Below are positions 51,692 through 61,190 of a stretch of DNA of 64,000 bases, piece after piece. Location of the stretch: NCBI RefSeq assembly GCF_009827055.1, contig NZ_WUMK01000012.1:62001-126000 (forward strand), given 5' to 3'. Within the stretch, counting starts at the first letter, position 1, and the number at the start of each line of letters is the position of its first letter. The notes beneath the pieces were generated by a model that was given only the letters and a program-made list of their open reading frames with translations, ran no database searches and was not told the origin of the DNA. The translations under genes were made by a program, and so were the position numbers. The DNA is from Shinella kummerowiae. Its GTDB lineage: Bacteria > Pseudomonadota > Alphaproteobacteria > Rhizobiales > Rhizobiaceae.

Positions 51692-51729
51692 TTAACCAGT
51701 ATGGTTTACGTTTCGTAAGGATTTGATTC
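51692..51729. promoter_or_regulatory. Possible CtrA-like site plus GANTC in the ftsE upstream region
   Basis: TTAACC and GGTTTA stand at 51692-51708 as an inverted pair around AGTAT, and a GATTC (GANTC) site follows at 51725-51729. TTAACC is the recognised CtrA half-site core in alphaproteobacteria and GANTC is the CcrM methylation site. The region lies between ftsE and a divergent gene, so it could tie either to the cell cycle. The sequence is seen; function is inferred. Confidence 0.35.
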
Positions 51730-51787
51730 AATGCCCGACTTTTCGCGGATGATTTTGCGCGAAAACCGGCCAAGCGAGGAGTTCGCC

Positions 51788-52462
51788 ATGAACGCCTTCC
51801 GAGCGAAAAAACCGGCACAAGGCCGCATTGACCTCCTGCCGCCGGAACCCAAGGCACCCGCCCAGAGGCATGGCCAACGCCCCGCCGCCCGTCTGGAAGT
51901 GGTTGATGCCGATTTCGTCGTCATCCGCAGCAGCAGCGCGCGAACCTCCAACGACAATCACCGCCCTGTTCGGCCAGCATCGTCCCGCGCCGCGCCAAAG
52001 CATGTCCTCGTGCGTGCCGCGGCGGCGGGCGCGCGGCTCTGCGAGGCCGGCTTGCAGCTTCTTTCCGGCCGCGCCTTCGCCGGCCTCGTCACGGCGAGCG
52101 TCCTCTTCGTCTTTGCCTATGCCGGCGGTCTCTCGGCACTCAAGGCTGCCTTGCCGACGGCCGGGCCGACCACGCCCCTTCGCATCGCCGACGTCGTGGC
52201 GACGGTCGAGGACCAGAACGGCATGAAGGTGCTGTCCGTCTATGGCCGGATCGACAATGTCAGCAGCGGCGTCCAGTCAGTCCCGCCGCTCGACATCGTC
52301 TTCGACAATGCCGGCACCGCGCAGCAGCGCCGCGTCGCCCTCGACAGCGAATCGATTGCGGCCGGCGGCAGCGAACATTTCGCGCTGCGCATTCCGCATG
52401 GCGGCGGAAAAGTGCCGAAAGTCTCGGTTTCCCTTGCCGCCAAGGGTGCACCGGCCAACTGA
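51788..52462 (+). CDS. Membrane-anchored hypothetical protein (DUF3426-like)
   Basis: The 224-residue protein begins MNAFRAKKPAQGRIDLLPPEP after a GAGGAG site. It has a disordered basic N-terminal region, one membrane helix near residues 92-115 (FAGLVTASVLFVFAYAGGLSAL), and a periplasmic beta-rich part ending SVSLAAKGAPAN. Rhizobial homologues beside ftsEX often start with an MJ0042-type zinc ribbon; no cysteine pair is visible here. It is divergent from ftsE. Function unknown. Confidence 0.72.
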   Translation: MNAFRAKKPAQGRIDLLPPEPKAPAQRHGQRPAARLEVVDADFVVIRSSSARTSNDNHRPVRPASSRAAPKHVLVRAAAAGARLCEAGLQLLSGRAFAGLVTASVLFVFAYAGGLSALKAALPTAGPTTPLRIADVVATVEDQNGMKVLSVYGRIDNVSSGVQSVPPLDIVFDNAGTAQQRRVALDSESIAAGGSEHFALRIPHGGGKVPKVSVSLAAKGAPAN

Positions 52463-52508
52463 CTGTGCTAATCGGCTGCTTTGACACCACCCAAGGAGCC
52501 GCCTCGCA

Positions 52509-53054
52509 ATGCATATTGTTCGCGGAAAGAAGATCGAAACGCTCTATGATGCCGGGCAGATTGCCAAGCGCAACGAGGAGCTGGCAGCCCAGATCGCAAG
52601 CGGCCCGACGAAGGACCTCCTCGTCATCGCCGTGCTCAAGGGCTCGTTCATCTTCGCCGCCGACCTGACGCGCGCGCTGCATGCTGCGGGTCTTGCGCCG
52701 GAAGTCGAGTTCATCACGCTCTCAAGCTATGGCACGGGCACCGTCTCGCAGGGCGTGAAGGTTATCAAGGACATCGACAGCGACGTGCATGGCCGCGATA
52801 TCCTGCTGATCGACGACATTCTCGAATCCGGCCGCACGCTCACCTTCGCCAAGGAACTGATGTTCGAGCGCGGTGCGCGCAACGTCACCATCGCCGTGCT
52901 GCTCGACAAGCGCGAGAAGCGCAAGACCGATCTGGAAGCTGATTATGTCGGCTTCGAATGCCCGGATTATTTCGTCGTCGGCTACGGCATGGACGTCGCC
53001 TATGCCTTCCGCGAACTGCCTTTCGTCGGCATCGTGACGGGCGACGCGGACTGA
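52509..53054 (+). CDS. hpt: Hypoxanthine phosphoribosyltransferase
   Basis: The 181-residue purine salvage enzyme makes IMP or GMP from hypoxanthine or guanine and PRPP. The PRPP loop is ILLIDDILESGRTL near residues 96-110, and the family features VIAVLKGSFIFAADL and FITLSSYGTGT are clear. The C-terminal YGMDVAYAFRELPFVGIV is typical. A 45-base dispersed repeat begins with the base after the stop. Confidence 0.95.
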   Translation: MHIVRGKKIETLYDAGQIAKRNEELAAQIASGPTKDLLVIAVLKGSFIFAADLTRALHAAGLAPEVEFITLSSYGTGTVSQGVKVIKDIDSDVHGRDILLIDDILESGRTLTFAKELMFERGARNVTIAVLLDKREKRKTDLEADYVGFECPDYFVVGYGMDVAYAFRELPFVGIVTGDAD

Positions 53055-53099
53055 GCAATTCCAGCAAAAGTGCTGAGCGGTTTTGCGCCGGCAATTGCG
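53055..53099. repeat. 45-base dispersed repeat, copy 2
   Basis: This copy immediately follows the hpt stop codon and matches copy 1 in length and design, with GCAATTCC at one end and GGCAATTGC at the other around AAGTGCTGAGCGGTTTTGCG. A terminator role for hpt is possible, but no long T-run follows. Confidence 0.6.
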
Positions 53100-53211
53100 T
53101 CGCGCAAAAGTCCACCGCAGATTCCTCCACGCGCCGTTTACCGATCGACAAGGAAAGTCTGGTCTTTTCGTCAGCAGACGAGGCCGGATGGACGGTCCGA
53201 AAGGGAAAATG

Positions 53212-53571
53212 ATGGCGAAGATTCTGATCACCGAAGACGAAGATTCCCTTCGTATCTTCGTGGCGCGGGCCCTGCGGCTGGACGGCCATGAAACCGTCGA
53301 GGCGCCGGACGGTGCTGCAGGACTGGACGCCCTGACAGACGGCGGCTTCGACCTGCTGCTGTCCGATATCCGCATGCCCGTGATGGACGGCATCGAGCTT
53401 GCCCACAAGGCATCCGCCGCCCATCCGGCGCTGAAAATCCTGCTGATGACCGGTTATGCCGAGCAGCGCGAGCGTGCGGATGACCTTGCCAGCAAGATCG
53501 TCGACGTGGTGAGCAAGCCCTTCAGCCTGCCGGACATCCGTCGCGCCGTGGCGCAAGCCCTCGCCGCCTGA
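53212..53571 (+). CDS. Single-domain response regulator, CpdR-like
   Basis: The 119-residue protein, starting MAKILITEDEDSLR, is a receiver domain alone. The acidic pocket is Glu8-Asp9-Glu10, the phospho-acceptor Asp lies in LLLSDIRMPVMDG near residue 51, the Thr is in LLMTGYAE near residue 79 and the conserved Lys is in SKPFSLPDIRR near 103. CpdR relatives control ClpXP-dependent proteolysis in the cell cycle. Assignment to this subgroup rests on overall similarity and lack of an output domain. Confidence 0.85.
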   Translation: MAKILITEDEDSLRIFVARALRLDGHETVEAPDGAAGLDALTDGGFDLLLSDIRMPVMDGIELAHKASAAHPALKILLMTGYAEQRERADDLASKIVDVVSKPFSLPDIRRAVAQALAA

Positions 53572-53614
53572 TCCTTTCCGGACGCAGGTCGCGTCCGGCC
53601 TTCATGGAAGTGCC

Positions 53615-56251
53615 TCACCGGATGCCTAGCAGGCGCTCCAGATAATCGCGCTCAAAGCTCGGCGAAGACCCGGTGCCAAGCCGGCGGCGGATTTCTTCGA
53701 GAATTTCCCGTGCCCGCTGGATATCGATCTCTTCCGGAATTTTCGTCGGCCCGCCGAAATCGGGGCCCTGCCCGTTGACCGGGCGCTCGCGGCCGAGCGG
53801 GTCGCGACCGTTGCGGCCCGCCTGCGGCATGCCCTCACCCGGCCCCTCGCCCTGTCCCATGGCCTGCATCTGGCTCATCATGTTCTGCGCGCCCTGGCGC
53901 AGGGCTTCCAGCGCCCGCCCCTGGCTGCCGACGGCTGATTCACCCTGGCCCTGCCCAAGCGCTTCCGACGCACCCTTCATCTCGCGCCCGGCCTGACCGA
54001 ACCCTTCGCCGGGCTCCAGCCCCATGCCCTTCAGCGCGTCCTGCACCTCGCCGAGCTGCTTGCCGAGCGCATCCTGCTGCTCCTGAAGCTTCTTCAGGGC
54101 GTCGCGCAGCTGTTCGGCGGTCATCTGGTCGGTCGGCTGCTGGCCGGCACCGTTGTCGCCCTCTTGCTGTTGCTGCTGCTCGCCATCCTCGCCCGGCATC
54201 GGGTCACCACGCTGCTGGCGGTCGCGCAGCGCCTGGTCGAGCTGGAAGGTCTGCTCCATCAACTGCTGCTGCTTCTGCATCAGCTGGCCGAGCTTATCCA
54301 TCTGCTGGCGCATGGCGTCGTTCTGCTGGCCCTGCTGCCCCTGTTGCGGGCGGCCGGCCTGCAGGTTGTTCATCATGCGCTGGAGTTCGGAGAGCATCTG
54401 CTGCGCCTGGTCACGTGCACCGGAGCGCGCCAGATTCTCGATCTGGTCCATCATGCGCTGCAAATCCTGCTGGCGCAGGATCTGGCCCTGCTGCTGCGCA
54501 TTCTGCTGCATCTGGCCGTTCTTGGCAGCCTGGCGGGCGAGTTCCTGCATATAGGCCTGCATCGCCTCGCGCAGTTCCTTCATCAGCGCGGCGATCTCCT
54601 CGTCGGAGGCATTGCGCTCCAGCGCCTCGGAGAGCGCCTTCTGCGCTTCGCGAAGGCGGCGATCGGCGAGCGACAGGTTGCCATCCTCGATGCCGAGCGC
54701 GATTTCCCAGAGATAGTCGGCTGTCTCGCGCATCTCGTCGTCGGTGCGGGCAAGCTTCATGCGCGCGGCGGCCGATTGCAGCAGCAGGTAATGCGTGAGG
54801 TTCAGGATCGTCTCTTCCGGCCGGATCGTCAGCGCCTCGTTGAGCGCGATCGCAAAAGGCAGCTTGTTGGCATCGAGCGCAAAAACCTGCCGCTCTTCGG
54901 CGACGGCCGAAGCGAGCGGCTCGAAGAAATTCTTCGCCGGAAGGATCATCTCGACCGGCTGGCTGCGCCCCTCCTGCCCCGCCGCATCCTTGGCGACGAG
55001 CGTGATCTTCACGCGCTTGCCGGAGAGCGGGTGTTCGGAGAGGTTGCGGCTCGTCGTGCCCTTGGCGTCGCGCGCGCTGCGGCGCGGCAGGTCCAGCCTG
55101 TATTCCGGCAGCGGATAGAGCGGACGGGCATCCTTCTGCTCTTCGACCGGCGCGATTTCGGCGCGCGCTTCCTGAAGCCCGTAATCATCCTTGGCGAGGA
55201 AGCTGATCTCCAGTGCCGAAGCCACGGTCTTCTTCGGAATGCCGTCAAAGGCGATCTCCGGCACGCGGTCCGGGATGACCGAGAACGTCCAGTTCCTGCC
55301 ATCGACCGACAGCGTGCCGTCCTTCAGGATCTTGTAATGCATGGTCTTGGCGCCATTGACGGCCACGACCGGCACCTTGGCCACCGCCTCCGTCTTCGCA
55401 GCCTCTGCCTTCTCGTCCTTCGGCTTTTCCTCCTCGGGACGAATGGCGATGGCGGCGGTCTCGCCGGTCACCTGATAGCTCACCTGCTCGTCGCCGCTGC
55501 CACCGGTGACGCGGACGGTCAGTTCGCTGAACTGCGGAATGCGGATATCGCCTTTTGCGGCCTCGTTCGGCTGCGCCTGGCCCGTTCCGGTGAGGAAGAC
55601 AGGTGCGCGCGAGGTGTGCGCTGGCGGCGTCACCCAGGCATCGATACGCACATCCGGCGTCGTTTCCGCCGGCGCGCGGAAGGACACCACGTCGGCCAGC
55701 AGGCCGCCACGGTTGGAATAGGAGAAGGCGAAGGCGATGACGACGAGAAGCACAGGGATGGCGCGAAGCGCATGACGGTCATGGCGAGCGATATCCGGCT
55801 CCGGCGTGCCGGTGCGCAACGTACCGATCAGCCGCGCCATGCGGGCCTGATGCTCGCGCCACAGCGCGTCGGCAAAGGCATCGCCGCCCGCCGGCCTGTC
55901 GTCCTGCACGCGGATCGCCTGGTGCGCCAGCGCGTTGCGCGTCTCCAGCATGCGATAGGCATTGTCGATGGACGGCCAATCGATGCCGCGCAGGCGCAAC
56001 AGCAATGCGACAAGGCCAAGCGCGAAGGCGGCGAGCGTCGCAACATGCAGCCAGAACGGCACATGGCGGAAATAGCCGAACCAGGTCAGCGCCAGAAAGC
56101 CGGCGACCAGCAGCACGATCGGCAGCACGCGCGGCGCAAGCGCTTCCAGATACAGGACGGCCTGGGCGACAAGGCGCTTGGCGGCGAGTTTGCGGGCCAC
56201 CGGATTGCCGGTCGCCGTCGCCTCGCCTTGCCTTTCCGTGTCAATCGCCAT
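53615..56251 (-). CDS. TIGR02302 family (DUF4175) membrane protein
   Basis: The 878-residue protein has two to three N-terminal membrane segments (about residues 38-90 and near 170). A periplasmic beta-rich domain extends from about 195 to 445, and a long helical region from 470 is very rich in Gln (QQNAQQQGQILRQQDLQRMM, QEGDNGAGQQPTDQM). The C-terminus is typical: IDIQRAREILEEIRRRL and SFERDYLERLL. TIGR02302 proteins are conserved in alphaproteobacteria and uncharacterised. Its position next to lysA is conserved. Confidence 0.92.
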   Translation of the reverse strand: MAIDTERQGEATATGNPVARKLAAKRLVAQAVLYLEALAPRVLPIVLLVAGFLALTWFGYFRHVPFWLHVATLAAFALGLVALLLRLRGIDWPSIDNAYRMLETRNALAHQAIRVQDDRPAGGDAFADALWREHQARMARLIGTLRTGTPEPDIARHDRHALRAIPVLLVVIAFAFSYSNRGGLLADVVSFRAPAETTPDVRIDAWVTPPAHTSRAPVFLTGTGQAQPNEAAKGDIRIPQFSELTVRVTGGSGDEQVSYQVTGETAAIAIRPEEEKPKDEKAEAAKTEAVAKVPVVAVNGAKTMHYKILKDGTLSVDGRNWTFSVIPDRVPEIAFDGIPKKTVASALEISFLAKDDYGLQEARAEIAPVEEQKDARPLYPLPEYRLDLPRRSARDAKGTTSRNLSEHPLSGKRVKITLVAKDAAGQEGRSQPVEMILPAKNFFEPLASAVAEERQVFALDANKLPFAIALNEALTIRPEETILNLTHYLLLQSAAARMKLARTDDEMRETADYLWEIALGIEDGNLSLADRRLREAQKALSEALERNASDEEIAALMKELREAMQAYMQELARQAAKNGQMQQNAQQQGQILRQQDLQRMMDQIENLARSGARDQAQQMLSELQRMMNNLQAGRPQQGQQGQQNDAMRQQMDKLGQLMQKQQQLMEQTFQLDQALRDRQQRGDPMPGEDGEQQQQQEGDNGAGQQPTDQMTAEQLRDALKKLQEQQDALGKQLGEVQDALKGMGLEPGEGFGQAGREMKGASEALGQGQGESAVGSQGRALEALRQGAQNMMSQMQAMGQGEGPGEGMPQAGRNGRDPLGRERPVNGQGPDFGGPTKIPEEIDIQRAREILEEIRRRLGTGSSPSFERDYLERLLGIR

Positions 56252-56369
56252 CAGGTACCGCTCTCCGATGCAGGGTATCGAAGCTAAAAGATAACATGCT
56301 TTGTGGCGAAGACGAGGGCACGCGCAAAATCGTGATCGCGCGCGCGGACGGTTTTCACCCGGTTTCGGC

Positions 56370-57638
56370 TCAGGCGAGCCAGGCCGGCAGCGAGTCGAGC
56401 CCGATCAGGTCGTCATAGGACAGCCGCGGCCGGATGACGTGGAATTCCGCGCCGTTGACCAGCACTTCGGGGATCAGCAGGCGGCTGTTGTAAGTACCGG
56501 CCTGCACCGCGCCGTAGGCACCGGCCGAACCGACAGCGATAAGATCGCCCGGCTTCGGCTGCGCCATTTCACGGTCCTGCGCAAGGTAGTCACCCGTCTC
56601 GCAGACCGGGCCGACGACATCCGCCCGGATGCGCGGGGCGTTTGCCGCGGAAATGACGACCGGTTGGATTTCGTGCCAAGCCTCATAGAGCGTCGGGCGG
56701 ATAAGATCGTTCATCGCCGCATCGACGATGACGAAGGTCTTCTCGCCGCCATCCTTCACATAGATGACTTCAGTCACCAGAATACCGGCATTGCCGACGA
56801 TCAGACGGCCCGGCTCGGTGACGATCTTGCAGTTGAGACCCTTGAGCTGGTTCTTGACGATCTCGGCATAGGCATCCGGCAGCGGCGGCGGTGCATTGTC
56901 CGTCTTGTAGGGAATGCCGAGACCGCCACCGACGTCGACATGATCGATCGTATGGCCATCGGCCCGCAGCGTATCGACGAGTTCGCGCAACAGCTTGAAG
57001 GCGTCTTCGAAGGGTTGCAGCTCGGTGATCTGGCTGCCGATATGCATGTCGATGCCGGTCACCTGGATACCGGGCAAGGTCGCGGCGCGGGCATAGACCG
57101 ACCGCGCACGCTCCCAGGAAATGCCGAACTTGTTTTCCTTCTTGCCGGTCGAAATCTTGGCATGGGTGCGCGCATCGACATCCGGATTGATGCGGAAGGA
57201 GACATGCGCGACCTTGCCGGCCTTCACGGCGCGGGCATTCAGGACGTCGAGCTCTGGCTCGGACTCAACGTTGAAGCAATAGATGCCGGCTTCAAGCCCG
57301 AGGTCCATTTCGCGCGGCGTCTTGCCGACGCCGGAGAACATGATGCGGGATGCCGGAACGCCAGCAGCAAGTGCGCGGCGCAACTCGCCTTCCGAGACGA
57401 CGTCGATGCCGGCACCGAGCCGGGCGAGCGTCTTCAGCACCGCCTGGTTGGAATTCGCCTTCATGGCGTAGCAGACCATGGCGTCGATGCCGTCAAAGGC
57501 CTTGGAGAAGACTTTGTAATGACGCTCCAGCGTGGCCGTCGAGTAGACGTAGAACGGTGTGCCGACCGCCTTGGCGATGTCCGGAACAGGCACGTCCTCT
57601 GCGTAGAGGATGCCGTCGCGATGCTCGAAATGGTTCAC
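56370..57638 (-). CDS. lysA: Diaminopimelate decarboxylase
   Basis: The 422-residue PLP enzyme makes L-lysine from meso-diaminopimelate. The PLP lysine is in MVCYAMKANSN near residue 60; the barrel signature is VDVGGGLGIPY near residue 235; and the substrate/cofactor residues CETGDYLAQDR near residue 340 are typical. Length is normal. The gene is 12 bases downstream of the lptM gene in the same direction, and this order is standard in rhizobia. Confidence 0.96.
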   Translation of the reverse strand: MNHFEHRDGILYAEDVPVPDIAKAVGTPFYVYSTATLERHYKVFSKAFDGIDAMVCYAMKANSNQAVLKTLARLGAGIDVVSEGELRRALAAGVPASRIMFSGVGKTPREMDLGLEAGIYCFNVESEPELDVLNARAVKAGKVAHVSFRINPDVDARTHAKISTGKKENKFGISWERARSVYARAATLPGIQVTGIDMHIGSQITELQPFEDAFKLLRELVDTLRADGHTIDHVDVGGGLGIPYKTDNAPPPLPDAYAEIVKNQLKGLNCKIVTEPGRLIVGNAGILVTEVIYVKDGGEKTFVIVDAAMNDLIRPTLYEAWHEIQPVVISAANAPRIRADVVGPVCETGDYLAQDREMAQPKPGDLIAVGSAGAYGAVQAGTYNSRLLIPEVLVNGAEFHVIRPRLSYDDLIGLDSLPAWLA

Positions 57639-57650
57639 GGGTGTTTTCCG

Positions 57651-57836
57651 TCAGAGAAGGGGGTCGAGAATGAAGGGCTTGTCTTCGATCTGCTCGACCT
57701 TCTTGCCATCGATGGTCTTCACGACCGGTTGCGCGCCACCCGGCAGGTCGAGATCGCCCTTGCGGCCACAGGCGGTAAGAACCGCTGCGGAAAGGCAGAG
57801 CACGAGAGCCAGCCTGCCGATATCGATGCGTGTCAT
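57651..57836 (-). CDS. lptM: LPS translocon maturation chaperone LptM (YifL-like lipoprotein)
   Basis: The 61-residue protein carries a lipoprotein signal peptide (LALVLCLSAAVLTAC, Cys23) followed directly by GRKGDLDLP, the hallmark of LptM/YifL. In Escherichia coli LptM helps oxidative maturation of the LptDE translocon; this role is inferred here. It is the leader of lysA, 12 bases upstream, and lies after argH with a 105-base gap. Confidence 0.9.
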   Translation of the reverse strand: MTRIDIGRLALVLCLSAAVLTACGRKGDLDLPGGAQPVVKTIDGKKVEQIEDKPFILDPLL

Positions 57837-57941
57837 GAAGCGTTCCCTGGAAACTCGGGTGGTCGGGTGGGCATCATCCTTAGCGAATTCGCCCGCCCTT
57901 GTGCACCCTTAATCTGCTGATGAGTCCTGCAAGCAACCTGA

Positions 57942-59345
57942 TCAGTTCCGCTGCCGCCACCAGGCGATCTGCTTCCTGACTTCGGAGGGTGCGGTGCCGC
58001 CATAGCTCTTGCGGCTGGCGACCGAGGCCTCGACCGTCAGCACGTTGAAGATATCGGCGGTGATCGCGGCATGGATCGCCTGCAGGTCCTCCAGCGACAG
58101 TTCGGCGAGGTCGCAGCCCTTGCTTTCAGCCAGCGCCACCGCGCGGCCCGTCACATGATGCGCATCGCGGAAGGGAAGCCCCGCCTCGCGCACGAGCCAG
58201 TCGGCAAGGTCGGTCGCGGTGGAATAGCCGGAGCCGGCCGCCGCCTTCATCTTGTCCGTGCGGATCGTCATGTCGCGCACCATGCCGGTCATCGCGGCAA
58301 TGGCCAGCTCGATGCTCTCGGCAGCGTCGAACACCTGCTCCTTGTCCTCCTGCATGTCCTTGGAATAGGCGAGCGGCAGACCCTTCATGACGGTGAGCAG
58401 CGCGATCAGCGAACCGTTGATGCGGCCGGTCTTGGCGCGCACCAGCTCGGCAGCGTCCGGGTTCTTCTTCTGCGGCATGATCGAGGAGCCGGTAGAGAAG
58501 GCGTCCGACAGGCGGATGAAGCCGAACTGCGGCGTCGACCAGATGACGATTTCTTCTGCCAAGCGGGAGAGGTGTACGGCGGCGATCGCGGCGATCGACA
58601 GGAATTCCAGCGCGAAGTCGCGGTCCGAGACGGTATCGATCGAATTGCGCGTCGGCTCGCGGAAGCCGAGCGCCTTCGCCGTCATGTGGCGGTCGATCGC
58701 GTAGCCGGTGCCGGCGAGGGCCGCGGCGCCGATCGGGCTCTCGTCGAGATGTTCGATTGCGTGGCGCACGCGCTGGCGGTCACGGCCGAACATTTCCACA
58801 TAGGCCATGCAATGGTGGCCGAAGGTCACCGGCTGGGCGGTCTGGAGATGGGTAAAGCCCGGCATGACGGTGTCGGCGTGCTCTTCGGCGCGGTCGAGGA
58901 AGGCAGCGATCAGGCCGGTCAGCGCCTTTTCCGTCTTCTGCAGTTCTTCCTTGACCCAAAGGCGGAAATCAAGCGCCACCTGGTCGTTGCGCGAGCGGGC
59001 GGTGTGCAGGCGCCCGGCGGCCGGGCCGATCAGCGTCGCAAGGCGCGCCTCGACATTCATATGGATGTCTTCGAGGCGGCGCGAGAACTCGAACTGGCCG
59101 CTTTCGATCTCTGACAGGATCGTGTCGAGACCGTGAACGATCTTTTCCTTATCGTCCGCCGAAATAATGCCCTGATGGGCGAGCATTTCGGCATGCGCCT
59201 TTGAGCCGCGGATGTCCTGAGCGTAAAGCTTCTTGTCGAAGCCGATGGAGGCATTTATCTCCTCCATGATCGCATCGGGTCCCGAGGCGAACCGGCCGCC
59301 CCACATCTGGTTCGAGGATTTCGTCTCGGAATTGCCGTCAGCCAT
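57942..59345 (-). CDS. argH: Argininosuccinate lyase
   Basis: The 467-residue enzyme performs the last step of arginine synthesis. The fumarase/aspartase signature is [15 protein letters not shown] near residue 280, with other motifs [17 protein letters not shown] and [15 protein letters not shown]. The start is the ATG at 59343-59345 ([19 protein letters not shown]); the open frame upstream is merely the antisense of tlpA. It is divergent from tlpA with a 24-base gap. Confidence 0.97.
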   Translation of the reverse strand: MADGNSETKSSNQMWGGRFASGPDAIMEEINASIGFDKKLYAQDIRGSKAHAEMLAHQGIISADDKEKIVHGLDTILSEIESGQFEFSRRLEDIHMNVEARLATLIGPAAGRLHTARSRNDQVALDFRLWVKEELQKTEKALTGLIAAFLDRAEEHADTVMPGFTHLQTAQPVTFGHHCMAYVEMFGRDRQRVRHAIEHLDESPIGAAALAGTGYAIDRHMTAKALGFREPTRNSIDTVSDRDFALEFLSIAAIAAVHLSRLAEEIVIWSTPQFGFIRLSDAFSTGSSIMPQKKNPDAAELVRAKTGRINGSLIALLTVMKGLPLAYSKDMQEDKEQVFDAAESIELAIAAMTGMVRDMTIRTDKMKAAAGSGYSTATDLADWLVREAGLPFRDAHHVTGRAVALAESKGCDLAELSLEDLQAIHAAITADIFNVLTVEASVASRKSYGGTAPSEVRKQIAWWRQRN

Positions 59346-59369
59346 GGGATGCCTATCCTGGAGAAAGAA

Positions 59370-60044
59370 ATGACAGTGAAGAAGAAACTCGGCCTGCCCG
59401 CCACGAAGCTGATCGCCATCGCGGGACTGGCCGGACTTCTCGCCGGTGGTGCAGCGATATACGTGAAGGAAAGCCTGTCTGGCAATGGCGCGGTGGCCTC
59501 GGCCGATACCGCCGCCTGCGCCCTCGCCTCCGAAAAAGCAGCCGCGATCACGCCCTTCTCCAAGGGCCAGGTCGCCGCCATGCGCAATGTCGACGAACAC
59601 CGCCCGTTGCCCGATCTGGTCTTCGACGGACCGGACGGCAAGAAGAAGACGATCGCCGACTTCGCCGGCAAGACCCTGCTGGTCAACCTCTGGGCCACTT
59701 GGTGCGGCCCCTGCCGCGAGGAAATGCCAGCCCTCAACGCGCTCGAAAAGGAGCTCGGCAGCGACAAGTTCGAGGTCGTGGCGATCAACATCGACACGGG
59801 CGACGACGAGAAGCCGAAAGCCTTCCTCAGCGAAACGGGCGTCAATGACCTTGGCTACTACCGCGATGCCTCGATGGGTGTCTTCAACACGCTGAAGAAG
59901 GAAGGCCTCGCCTTCGGCCTGCCCGTTACCCTGCTGATGGACGAGAAGGGCTGCCTGATCTCCGCCATGAACGGCCCCGCCGCCTGGGACAGCGAGGATG
60001 CCAAGGCGCTGATCAACGCCGCACTGGCGACGCCGAAGAGCTGA
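59370..60044 (+). CDS. tlpA: TlpA-type thioredoxin-like membrane protein
   Basis: The 224-residue protein starts [20 protein letters not shown] behind GGAGAAAG, has one N-terminal membrane helix and a periplasmic thioredoxin domain with the active site [15 protein letters not shown] near residue 110. It resembles TlpA of Bradyrhizobium, a thiol-disulfide reductant for cytochrome oxidase assembly. It lies divergent to argH, the usual arrangement in rhizobia. The next gene downstream is convergent cysA. Confidence 0.92.
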   Translation: MTVKKKLGLPATKLIAIAGLAGLLAGGAAIYVKESLSGNGAVASADTAACALASEKAAAITPFSKGQVAAMRNVDEHRPLPDLVFDGPDGKKKTIADFAGKTLLVNLWATWCGPCREEMPALNALEKELGSDKFEVVAINIDTGDDEKPKAFLSETGVNDLGYYRDASMGVFNTLKKEGLAFGLPVTLLMDEKGCLISAMNGPAAWDSEDAKALINAALATPKS

Positions 60045-60067
60045 CAACAGCACGCGCACCGGGCGAG

Positions 60068-60150
60068 GTCCCCCTCACCCCGCCGCCGCTTCGCTCGGTT
60101 CCCTTCTCCCCTAGGGGAGAAGGTGACCCAAAGGGTCGGATGAGGGGGCT
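60068..60150. repeat. Intergenic palindromic repeat between tlpA and cysA
   Basis: The element contains outer arms CCCCCTCA and TGAGGGGG (about 60070-60148) and a perfect 20-base palindrome CTTCTCCCCTAGGGGAGAAG at 60103-60122. This is the form of a known class of rhizobial intergenic palindromes. Situated between convergent genes it may also serve as a bidirectional terminator. It holds no coding frame. Confidence 0.65.
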
Positions 60151-60167
60151 TGCTCTCACCTATGCCG

Positions 60168-61190
60168 TCAAGCCGCCGCGTAGACGCGCGGCCGGCGGAT
60201 GTTGATGAAGCCTTCTTCACCCTTGCGGTACGGGAATTCCGGTGCCGTATCGAACTCGACGGCTTGGCCGCTGCCGGTCATCGCCAGCACGCGGCGGGAA
60301 TCCGGCCGGTCGATGACGCGCAGGATCTTCGCGGCAATGCCTTGCCCTTGTTCGCGCCAGCTCACATCCGCCGGTCGGAACAGGATCTGCCCGCTGCCAT
60401 CGGGCACGCCCTCGGCGTCGAAGGCGACCGCGTCGACATAGGCCTTGCCGCCGCGGATATCCGCATCGAGCTTGTTGGCGTCGCCCAGAAAGTTCATCAC
60501 GAAGGCATCGGCCGGGTTGCGGCAGACGGCCTCCGGCGTGCCCTCCTGCACGATCTTGCCCTTGTTGAGGATGACGACACGATCGGCGAGGTCGAGCGCT
60601 TCTTCCTGGTCATGCGTGACGAACAGCGTGGTGATGCCAAGCTCGTCATGGATCTTGCGCAGCCAGCGCCGCAGGTCCCGCCGGACATTCGCATCGAGCG
60701 CGCCAAAAGGCTCGTCGAGCAGCAGCACGCGCGGATCGACGGCAAGTGCGCGGGCAAGCGCCACGCGCTGGCGCTGGCCGCCCGAGATCTGCCCGGGGAA
60801 ACGATCCTTCAACCCGCTCAACTGCACGAGATCGAGCAGTTCCTTGACACGTTCGGCAATCGCTTGCGGCGAGCGCTTCACCTTGGAGACCTTCATGCCG
60901 AAAGCGATGTTCTCGCCGACCGTCATGTGCGGAAACAGCGCATAATGCTGGAAGACGAAGCCGACGCCGCGCTCGCGCACGGGAATGTCGGTGGCGTTCT
61001 CGTCACCGAAATAGATCGCACCGGCATCGGCATATTCGAGGCCGGCGACCATGCGCAGGATCGTCGTCTTGCCGGAACCGGACGGGCCGAGCAGGGCGAC
61101 CAGCTCGCCGCTTTCGATATCGAGCGAAACGCCGTGCACGGCGCGAAACGTCTCGAACTCCTTGACCACATTGTCGAGGCGAATCTTCAA
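60168..61190 (-). CDS. cysA: Sulfate/thiosulfate ABC transporter ATP-binding protein
   Basis: The 340-residue ATPase has Walker A GPSGSGKTT (36-44), signature SGGQRQRVALARALA, and Walker B LLLDEPFGALDA. The C-terminal TOBE-like domain contains ILFRPADVSWREQ, common in CysA. It powers sulfate import through CysT/CysW. Its start overlaps the cysW stop by four bases. Family membership is firm and the operon context supports sulfate. Confidence 0.95.
   Translation of the reverse strand: MKIRLDNVVKEFETFRAVHGVSLDIESGELVALLGPSGSGKTTILRMVAGLEYADAGAIYFGDENATDIPVRERGVGFVFQHYALFPHMTVGENIAFGMKVSKVKRSPQAIAERVKELLDLVQLSGLKDRFPGQISGGQRQRVALARALAVDPRVLLLDEPFGALDANVRRDLRRWLRKIHDELGITTLFVTHDQEEALDLADRVVILNKGKIVQEGTPEAVCRNPADAFVMNFLGDANKLDADIRGGKAYVDAVAFDAEGVPDGSGQILFRPADVSWREQGQGIAAKILRVIDRPDSRRVLAMTGSGQAVEFDTAPEFPYRKGEEGFINIRRPRVYAAA

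Noticed and set aside
54164-56287. Long plus-strand open frame opposite the TIGR02302 gene
   Set aside because: Composition is leucine- and arginine-rich low complexity produced by antisense of a Gln-rich coding region; no ribosome site or domain.
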